Shown here: positions 59,023-64,000 of the stretch, in pieces | Layout: each line of letters starts with the position of its first letter | Numbering within the stretch: the first letter of the stretch is position 1 | Source of the DNA: a virus | Strand: one strand, 5' to 3' | DNA: 64,000 nt | Virus record (IMG/VR): IMGVR_UViG_3300027736_000038 | Span: 1 to 64,000 of that record | Program-made: the position numbers and the translations under genes | The notes under the pieces: model-generated | Databases searched by the model: none | What the model saw: the letters and a program-made list of their open reading frames with translations, nothing else | Told to the model about the DNA's origin: nothing

Positions 59023-59977
59023 TTTTTTTCCTTTGCATTTCTATTTTGATTTTACTATTTGTTGCACATTGTAGTATACTTAATAGGGTAGGTAATTTAC
59101 CATATTTAACTACTGCATCATTTACATCTTTTACATCACTATCCCAATTTGGTAAACTAACACTATAACCCAATTCCAATGCTTTATCACACAATTCTAA
59201 TCCCGTCTTATCTCTATCTGGGACTAGTATAATTTGTTTGTTCAATGTGCTTAATAGTAATGCTTGTTCAGGATTGATATCATTATGCATTATTGCCACA
59301 CCGTCAATACTCAATGCATCAAATATTCCTTCAGTTACAATACAAACGCTCCAGTCTGGTTTTTGCATATCAATATTAAATACATAACCGTGTTGTTGTT
59401 CATTGATATACTTAGGTATTTTATCATCTAAAAATCTACTTGTATGACCTACTATAGTATTATTATAGGTGTAAGGGATGATTACTCTATTACCCATCCT
59501 GCCTTTTGCATTTGGAGTGATTAAAAAAGGATAAGCATTAATATCTATCTTTCTCAATTGCAGATAGTCTACATATACTTTGTGCAATGGATTATTAATA
59601 TCCACAATATCGCCGGCGGGCAATTGGTGTTCGTTAAAGGTAATCTTTATGCGTTGTTTTACTGGACGAGTGAAATCTATCAAATCTTTATTCTGTAGAC
59701 TTTGTAAATTCCACCTTTGAATTTGAATATCATCTATACCGCACCATTTTAATAATGTTCTAGTTTTTATTAAAATAGGTTGCCCTAAAGTGAAGCCTGT
59801 TTTGAATCCACAATTAAAACAAGCATATACCCAATTTCCCCCATCGAACATGATGCCACCGCGCAATCTTTGATCTGGTCGATGATTAAAGTGGTGACAA
59901 CAAACCGCGTTAAAGATAGTCCAACCAGTACTAGTTTTTCTTTTTTTGCCGGGTATTATTGACAGGATATCAAACAT
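59003..59977 (-). CDS. 61: DNA primase (gp61-like)
   Basis: A 324-residue primase. Residues 26-56 hold a zinc-binding pattern (CCHHF, then CFNCGF). The TOPRIM core shows VTEGIFDALSIDG (catalytic Glu) and LVPDRDKTG (D-x-D). It makes RNA primers for lagging-strand synthesis and works as a primosome with gp41, encoded directly downstream. A sigma70-like promoter (59984-60012) lies just upstream. Confidence 0.9.
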   Translation of the reverse strand: MFDILSIIPGKKRKTSTGWTIFNAVCCHHFNHRPDQRLRGGIMFDGGNWVYACFNCGFKTGFTLGQPILIKTRTLLKWCGIDDIQIQRWNLQSLQNKDLIDFTRPVKQRIKITFNEHQLPAGDIVDINNPLHKVYVDYLQLRKIDINAYPFLITPNAKGRMGNRVIIPYTYNNTIVGHTSRFLDDKIPKYINEQQHGYVFNIDMQKPDWSVCIVTEGIFDALSIDGVAIMHNDINPEQALLLSTLNKQIILVPDRDKTGLELCDKALELGYSVSLPNWDSDVKDVNDAVVKYGKLPTLLSILQCATNSKIKIEMQRKKIGKAGI

Positions 59978-59983
59978 CTATTG

Positions 59984-60012
59984 ATTGTAACACAATCATA
60001 ATGTTAAAGCAA
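59984..60012 (-). promoter_or_regulatory. Sigma70-like promoter for primase-helicase
   Basis: On the minus strand TTGCTT (60012-60007), 17 bp, TACAAT (59989-59984). It is weaker than the other early promoters (three of six at -35, five of six at -10). Confidence 0.5.
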
Positions 60013-60013
60013 A

Positions 60014-60700
60014 TTATCTGGTCAATATATTTGTTACTGCGCCCGCATTGCTAGTGAATTGCATACGAACATAAGGATGAAATCCTTCAATTACATATCC
60101 AACCGTTTGTGTAACATTAGAGACTTCCTCAGTAGTTACAATATCATACCAATCATTATCCACAATACTGCTACCTTGAATAGTTGTGTTTCCATAGAAT
60201 TCAATGTACTCAGTTTGGATAGTTAGTATTGGATTGTTATTAGTACTCAGTACACTAGTAGTGTAAGTGATGCTACTTCCATTACTGTTAGGACTATTAG
60301 GAAAGGCTTGCCCAGTTGGGATTGTGATATTGTATGATGGGACAAAGTTAGGTAATACACTATTAACAATATTCATCTCGCCACGGGCGCCGGCGTTTTG
60401 ATCCACAAACACAGGGAAGTCAAACTCATTAACTGGTATTTCTAAGGTATAATAGCATTTTTGAGCCTGTATATTCTCAAGGTCCGCAGCATTTAAATAT
60501 AACGCACAAATACCGGTGGCAGCAAACTGCAAGGTCAATGCTTTCTGTATTAAGATTTCATTACCTGTGTAGTTTAATATACGGCAAGTGATACTTTTTC
60601 CAGTAACATCTACGGGTTTTTGCTCTTGATTCAGGAATTGAAACTGGATTTGATTATCCACTCCCTTATGTAGGGTTAATGGTTTGGCATAGACTGGCAT
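60014..60700 (-). CDS. Virion protein, baseplate-type
   Basis: A 228-residue beta-rich protein. The N-terminus (MPVYAKPLTLHKGVDNQIQF, NQEQKPVDVTGKSITCRIL) resembles the first domain of BppU-like baseplate proteins; the C-terminal 60 residues share the pattern of the 119-residue protein at 3139. Start ATG 60700 is chosen because GAGGAA lies four bases upstream and the MPVYAK start fits the domain; a GTG at 60778, nine bases after AGGAG, would add 26 residues and cannot be excluded. A CTAAATAC late-like motif lies near 60800. Confidence 0.6.
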   Translation of the reverse strand: MPVYAKPLTLHKGVDNQIQFQFLNQEQKPVDVTGKSITCRILNYTGNEILIQKALTLQFAATGICALYLNAADLENIQAQKCYYTLEIPVNEFDFPVFVDQNAGARGEMNIVNSVLPNFVPSYNITIPTGQAFPNSPNSNGSSITYTTSVLSTNNNPILTIQTEYIEFYGNTTIQGSSIVDNDWYDIVTTEEVSNVTQTVGYVIEGFHPYVRMQFTSNAGAVTNILTR

Positions 60701-60840
60701 ATATTTCCTCGGTGAATAGCCTGACAATAACACAACAATGTTGCGCTGAACGTAATAAAATACTGATGTTGAATACACAAATGTAGGCTCCTATAACGTA
60801 TTTAGTCTATATATTTTAATTTAATTAACTTTGGTTACCC

Positions 60841-60848
60841 GATAAATA
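60841..60848 (+). promoter_or_regulatory. T4-type late promoter
   Basis: GATAAATA on the plus strand, 17 bases before ATG 60866. No clear ribosome binding site follows. Confidence 0.6.
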
Positions 60849-60865
60849 AACTGTTAACTAAAATA

Positions 60866-61246
60866 ATGATCCAAAACGAATTCTTTAAACGATTGACAGA
60901 AAATCACCCGTTCATTACAGTATGTTCATATGCCAACCAAGATTATGTAGGTATTGTTCAAAACCGTGATGACATGGTCACCACTATATATGATTACGGT
61001 GCTATAACCGATAACACAATCAAAGAAAAGTTCTTAGAATTAGGAGAAGTTTGGTGGTGGGAAAGTAATCGTCTTGTCCCTATCAATCTGTTTTTAAAGG
61101 ATGATTGGCTACCCTTTAAACCCTACTTAAGGACCTTTACTAACAAAAGTCTAGTAGTGGTTCACGGTCCAACGTGCAGTATGAATGAATTAAGTAAACG
61201 CCGTAGTAAACGCCGTAGCATCACCCTCGTTAAGAGAATGCCCTAA
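60866..61246 (+). CDS. Conserved T4-like phage protein (126 aa)
   Basis: An alpha/beta protein: FITVCSYANQDYVGIVQNRD, TTIYDYGAITDN, GEVWWWESNRLVPINLFLKD and a basic end with SKRRSKRRS. I recall the pattern as well conserved across T4-like cyanophages, without assigned function. Monocistronic plus-strand gene with its own late promoter. Its last 57 bases overlap the convergent polymerase III alpha fragment, and the overlap contains a 12-bp tandem duplication. Confidence 0.65.
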   Translation: MIQNEFFKRLTENHPFITVCSYANQDYVGIVQNRDDMVTTIYDYGAITDNTIKEKFLELGEVWWWESNRLVPINLFLKDDWLPFKPYLRTFTNKSLVVVHGPTCSMNELSKRRSKRRSITLVKRMP

Positions 61247-61801
61247 CAAATTCATGTGAACAACTACTAGTTGTGCGTAGGCTACACTATGACTACGTTT
61301 GAATACATACCCATCAGTTCCCTTATCCCATACAGTTTTACTAATCTCACTCCAAGATTTCCCAATCAAATGCTTTTTACCAGGACGAATAACTGCTAAA
61401 AACATAGATAATCTTGGGATACTATCTATAGGTTCTGGCATCTTCTCTAAATTGTAGTACTGATTATTCAAGTGAATAAGTTTTTCAACAAAAGATTTAT
61501 CCTTCAGTTTACTCCAATCAGGCTCAACCATCAATTCATTAAGATGTTGTTCATCTCTGACATTCTCATAAACATGAACATTCAACAAATCTAGTTTGAA
61601 GTAACCACGCTTCTCGGCTTCTGTATAGTCAATACTTGCGATATCATGTATTGGATCATAGGGAATAGGTGTAACATATACACCAGTAGCATGTTTACGA
61701 ATAGGATTGACATTACGCATTGCTGCGCTTGTATGTTTAATCAGTTCAAGCAATTTATCTCTTGAACCAAAGTCAATGTCAATATCACTATCTATTCTCA
61801 T
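61190..61801 (-). CDS. C-terminal half of a miniature DNA polymerase III alpha
   Basis: A 203-residue protein that begins where the 171-residue protein at 12510 ends. SDIDIDFGSRDKLLELIKH holds Asp8 and Asp10, matching catalytic D401 and D403 of E. coli DnaE (DVDF). RKHATGVYVTPIP matches GKHAGGVVIAP; FKLDLLNVHVYENV gives Asp71 for D555; SMFLAVIRPG (132-141) and FKRSHSVAYAQ (167-177) match ALFRPGP and FNKSHSAAYAL. PHP, fingers, tau-binding and C-terminal domains are missing. With the other fragment it would rebuild a palm-like core. Coupled to the 105-residue gene by an overlap; a DEDD exonuclease gene lies just upstream. Confidence 0.78.
   Translation of the reverse strand: MRIDSDIDIDFGSRDKLLELIKHTSAAMRNVNPIRKHATGVYVTPIPYDPIHDIASIDYTEAEKRGYFKLDLLNVHVYENVRDEQHLNELMVEPDWSKLKDKSFVEKLIHLNNQYYNLEKMPEPIDSIPRLSMFLAVIRPGKKHLIGKSWSEISKTVWDKGTDGYVFKRSHSVAYAQLVVVHMNLLGHSLNEGDATAFTTAFT
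61193..61218. repeat. 12-bp tandem duplication in a coding overlap
   Basis: AGTAAACGCCGT occurs twice in a row (61193-61204, 61205-61216). It is read as SKRRSKRR on the plus strand and as repeated TAF residues at the end of the minus-strand gene. Confidence 0.8.
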
Positions 61802-62115
61802 CCTCTGAACCCCGGTAGATTATCCCAGTCACCGTTCCAATCGGGGGGTAACCACGGGTTAGTGAAATCACGTTCGGAAGGCCCTTCTACTTTTAAATCA
61901 AACGCCTTTGCAAACTTTTTTGCGTCTTTTTTAAATTTAAAACTAAACTCTATTACCTCTTTATTATCTACTAAATCAGTACAATCTTCAGCATCAATGA
62001 CAGTTATGTTGTTATCAACTAACCAAGTCATCAACTTAAAATCATCTTCATTCTGCATATAGTCATCATATTCTTTTTCCGTTTCAAATTTATATGCTAC
62101 AATATATACCATCAT
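61798..62115 (-). CDS. Hypothetical acidic protein (105 aa)
   Basis: An alpha/beta protein (VYIVAYKFETEKEYDDYMQN, FKLMTWLVDNNITVIDAEDC, VIEFSFKFKKDAKKFAKAFD) with a beta-alpha-beta ferredoxin-like pattern and a Pro/Trp/Gly-rich end (NPWLPPDWNGDWDNLPG). Its ATG overlaps the exonuclease stop and its stop overlaps the polymerase fragment start. It could be a partner of the replication proteins around it, which is inference only. Confidence 0.6.
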   Translation of the reverse strand: MMVYIVAYKFETEKEYDDYMQNEDDFKLMTWLVDNNITVIDAEDCTDLVDNKEVIEFSFKFKKDAKKFAKAFDLKVEGPSERDFTNPWLPPDWNGDWDNLPGFRG

Positions 62116-62660
62116 GGTGCCATTACTCCTGCTTTAATTAGTTTAGTATACGCTTTTTGTACAACAATTGCTTGTCTTTCGGCATCTTCTACTGCTTTGT
62201 GACTAGTAGAATGTCCGCCATCACTTAGTTTGACTCCTGCAACTTCATACAACGTTCTAGTATCTCGTACGGTATAGAATGGCCACGGTATTCGCACTCC
62301 AAGTTGCCTCCATGCGGTCTCGCAAGCAACGATATCAAATGCAGCCCCATTAGACCACACAGCACGGCGATTCCAACAAAACTTATAAAGGGTTTCCATA
62401 CATTCACTAAATGAAACACGTCCTTCATCTCCCATCGCTTCTTCAAGTGCGGCAGGGCTTTGTTTTGCCCACCATTCAATTGTACTGTCATCAATTATCC
62501 TATCATATTTTTCTGTCTGTTCTTCAATCGTAGGACGCAATTCTAATCGTTCTACTACACCATTACCCTTAGGATCAAACCGCACAGCTCCTATAGTTAA
62601 TATAACACAATATGGACTTGTGTCAAGTGTCTCCAAATCAATCATTATATCATTTGCCAT
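62112..62660 (-). CDS. DEDD 3'-5' exonuclease (DexA-like)
   Basis: A 182-residue DnaQ-fold exonuclease. IMIDLETLDTSPYCVILTIG (Exo I: D-x-E), WSNGAAFDIVACETAW (Exo II Asp) and STSHKAVEDAERQAIVVQKA (Exo III: H-x4-D) supply all catalytic residues. STIEWWAKQSPAALEEA matches T4 DexA. It would degrade or proofread DNA. The start ATG 62660 shares one base with the upstream stop (TAATG); a GTG 12 bases earlier is possible. Placed upstream of a polymerase III alpha fragment, it recalls the epsilon proofreading subunit. Confidence 0.82.
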   Translation of the reverse strand: MANDIMIDLETLDTSPYCVILTIGAVRFDPKGNGVVERLELRPTIEEQTEKYDRIIDDSTIEWWAKQSPAALEEAMGDEGRVSFSECMETLYKFCWNRRAVWSNGAAFDIVACETAWRQLGVRIPWPFYTVRDTRTLYEVAGVKLSDGGHSTSHKAVEDAERQAIVVQKAYTKLIKAGVMAP

Positions 62661-62932
62661 TACATCTGCCACATTTCATACATTGTTATAAATCTATCAT
62701 CCCACAACTCTATTGTAACACATCCTCCAGCTAAAGAGAAGTCCCAACCTTGGTGTCTTTCACCAAAATTTCTTCTCATCCATTTTACAATGATAGATGG
62801 ATCCTCTTTATGATATCTACAATCTCTTTGATAGACTGTTTTGTGTCCTGCTTTATATTTGTTATCCTTACATAAAGAGCCTGAGGCATTGGGATATGCT
62901 GGATGGAAACATTCTGTGTATTTTATTGCCAT
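62660..62932 (-). CDS. Small protein at the 3' end of the LRW array
   Basis: A 90-residue protein with a Cys/His-rich N-terminal part (YTECFHPAYPNASGSLCKDN, RDCRYHKED) and a C-terminal part (IIVKWMRRNFGERHQGWDF, then CVTIELWDDRFITMYEMW) with the same helix-strand-strand plan as the LRW proteins upstream, ending MYEMWQM. The start ATG 62932 lies one base after the upstream stop, with GGGGAT as ribosome binding site. Function unknown. Confidence 0.6.
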   Translation of the reverse strand: MAIKYTECFHPAYPNASGSLCKDNKYKAGHKTVYQRDCRYHKEDPSIIVKWMRRNFGERHQGWDFSLAGGCVTIELWDDRFITMYEMWQM

Positions 62933-62933
62933 A

Positions 62934-63203
62934 TCATCCCCATTTTAATAAAAATATTAAATAGAGTTTTTCATCTACTATCTGATAACCATCTGTTATA
63001 TTGCCATTGGTAATATTCATTCTTACACCGTACTTCTTTTGTAGATAATCTTCAAAATCATATGCGTCAAAATCAGTTTTGTTTTCCATGTACTCTACAC
63101 GAACTTTTTTCAATGCTTCCCAATACTTCCAACGATTCTTTCGTTGATGTAATGCCGGATCATCGTCATCATAATCTTGAAATGATTTTGATATATTGGT
63201 CAT
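62934..63203 (-). CDS. LRW-array protein 1
   Basis: An 89-residue protein ending LYLIFLLKWG. N-terminal part basic and helical (HQRKNRWKYWEALKKVRVEY); C-terminal part beta (VRMNITNGNITDGYQIVDEK). The start ATG 63203 (MTNISK) overlaps the previous stop by ATGA; the preceding LRW codons (TTGAGATGG) supply a weak ribosome binding site. Same family plan as its neighbours. Confidence 0.62.
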   Translation of the reverse strand: MTNISKSFQDYDDDDPALHQRKNRWKYWEALKKVRVEYMENKTDFDAYDFEDYLQKKYGVRMNITNGNITDGYQIVDEKLYLIFLLKWG

Positions 63204-63403
63204 ACCCATCTCAATGCAAAGTAAGTACTGTATTCTTCTTTGTAGAAATTAAACACTGCTCGGCGATCTCTTGTATCATATGTGGAAGAACGATGATATG
63301 CCCAATCAAAATCTACTCCATCAGTCCAGCCGTGTGCTTGCATTTGATGTAATATTTCTATTACTTCATTCGCACTTTTGCCGTAGATGGTTACAGATTT
63401 CAT
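63200..63403 (-). CDS. LRW-array protein 2
   Basis: A 67-residue protein: SVTIYGKSANEVIEILHQMQ, then WAYHRSSTYDTRDRRAVFNF and the C-terminus TYFALRWV. Beta-alpha-beta pattern with an aromatic, arginine-rich end. ATGA overlaps on both sides. It is the shortest member of the array. Confidence 0.62.
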   Translation of the reverse strand: MKSVTIYGKSANEVIEILHQMQAHGWTDGVDFDWAYHRSSTYDTRDRRAVFNFYKEEYSTYFALRWV

Positions 63404-63645
63404 TCCCAGCGCAATAAAAACAATGTTAAATCTTCGTCACGGGTAAGCATTATCTCACATTGCTTAATATTATCTACCCAACGATTACTTCCAGTTTCAT
63501 CATCATACCCTGAATTGCCGTAATTCTTTTTACACCATTTCTTGATTTCTTTAGGGTCAACATCATCTTGGTTCTTCCAAGAGATAGTATGTATATTAAC
63601 TTTGCTACCAAAATAGCGTTCTGTTTTGTGTGTAAATTTACTCAT
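63400..63645 (-). CDS. LRW-array protein 3
   Basis: An 81-residue protein: KVNIHTISWKNQDDVDPKEI, KKWCKKNYGNSGY, then CEIMLTRDEDLTLFLLRWE at the C-terminus. The start ATG 63645 overlaps the previous TGA, and the previous gene's LRW codons TTGAGGTGG provide GAGG five bases before it. An in-frame ATG two codons earlier lies within the LRW codons and is less likely. Confidence 0.65.
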   Translation of the reverse strand: MSKFTHKTERYFGSKVNIHTISWKNQDDVDPKEIKKWCKKNYGNSGYDDETGSNRWVDNIKQCEIMLTRDEDLTLFLLRWE

Positions 63646-63902
63646 GACCACCTCAATATGAAAAATGTAGCATCACTACCTTCTTTGAAAGCAATTCTGC
63701 CGTCCCAACAATGATATTCATGATATTCAATTTTATTTTCTTCTAACCAATCTGTTACACTATTACGCACACTAGGAATGTACCATGGATGCGGTATGTT
63801 AACAACAGTCCAACCCATAGCATTATACAATACTTCTGTATCAATGCTGTCAGCCATATCTTTAGCAAGTTTGTCAATGTATTCGTGTTCTATATCTATC
63901 AT
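63642..63902 (-). CDS. LRW-array protein 4
   Basis: An 86-residue protein: an acidic helical N-terminus (EHEYIDKLAKDMADSIDTEV), TVVNIPHPWYIPSVRNSVTD, then CWDGRIAFKEGSDATFFILR with the end LRWS. Start ATG 63902 in an ATGA overlap with the next gene upstream. Confidence 0.65.
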   Translation of the reverse strand: MIDIEHEYIDKLAKDMADSIDTEVLYNAMGWTVVNIPHPWYIPSVRNSVTDWLEENKIEYHEYHCWDGRIAFKEGSDATFFILRWS

Positions 63903-64000
63903 GACCATCTCAATATAAAATGTGTAGCATCTTTTGCGTCTACGAAATAGAATGTACTACCAGCCCACTCATTTTTTTGCAAACAACAATCACGCCTAGT
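63899..64000 (-). CDS. LRW-array protein 5 (partial)
   Basis: The last 33 codons of a further member, open to the window edge: CCLQKNEWAGSTFYFV, then DAKDATHFILRWS. The C-terminus ATxFILRWS is almost identical to that of protein 4. The array therefore continues beyond 64000. Confidence 0.65.
   Translation of the reverse strand, partial: TRRDCCLQKNEWAGSTFYFVDAKDATHFILRWS

Overview
The window is an AT-rich stretch of a T4-like myovirus genome (Caudoviricetes, contractile tail), most likely from an uncultured environmental phage. The evidence is a set of T4-type genes: clamp loader (gp44), helicase and primase (gp41, gp61), DexA-like exonuclease, dNMP kinase (gp1), small terminase (gp16), head completion protein (gp4), neck proteins (gp13, gp14), tail completion protein (gp15), sheath (gp18) and tube (gp19). 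No rRNA, tRNA, integrase or CRISPR array was seen. The host cannot be named from the sequence. Portal, major capsid, large terminase and DNA polymerase gp43 are not here and presumably lie outside the window.

Layout. 1-9280 (minus): a glycosyltransferase-like gene, virion-type proteins, then a host-takeover unit (DnaJ, ClpA) with its own consensus sigma70 promoter, a holin candidate and two acidic proteins. 9453-10235 (plus): PhoH. 10258-13025 (minus): early operon with clamp loader, GroES-like co-chaperonin and the N-terminal part of a miniature DNA polymerase III alpha. 13061-39231 (minus): long virion block with fibres, endolysin, a 2796-residue collagen-like fibre, internal-head-like proteins, small terminase, gp4, tube and an oversized sheath. 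39351-43205: HNH-like protein, dNMP kinase, gp13, MazG and small genes. 43325-46851 (plus): gp14, gp15, Nudix hydrolase. 46862-57541 (minus): virion proteins, a second long fibre, a PD-(D/E)XK nuclease, IscA and a ligase-like protein. 57580-59977 (minus): helicase and primase. 60014-64000: a structural protein, a conserved plus-strand gene, the C-terminal part of the split polymerase III alpha, a DEDD exonuclease, and a tandem run of small proteins sharing an LRW-type C-terminus that continues past the window edge.

Two promoter classes organise transcription. Takeover and replication units carry host-type promoters (TTGACA, 17 bp, TATAAT or close variants). Virion units carry a T4-type late motif, GATAAATA or TATAAATA. 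Some late units have this motif only 4-9 bases before the start codon and lack a clear ribosome binding site.

The most unusual observations are the split miniature polymerase III alpha (two genes about 48 kb apart that together keep all three catalytic aspartates), the LRW array in which the conserved C-terminal codons can double as the ribosome binding site of the next gene, a ClpA that keeps a ClpP-docking IGF loop, and a beta-rich module spread over four different virion proteins.
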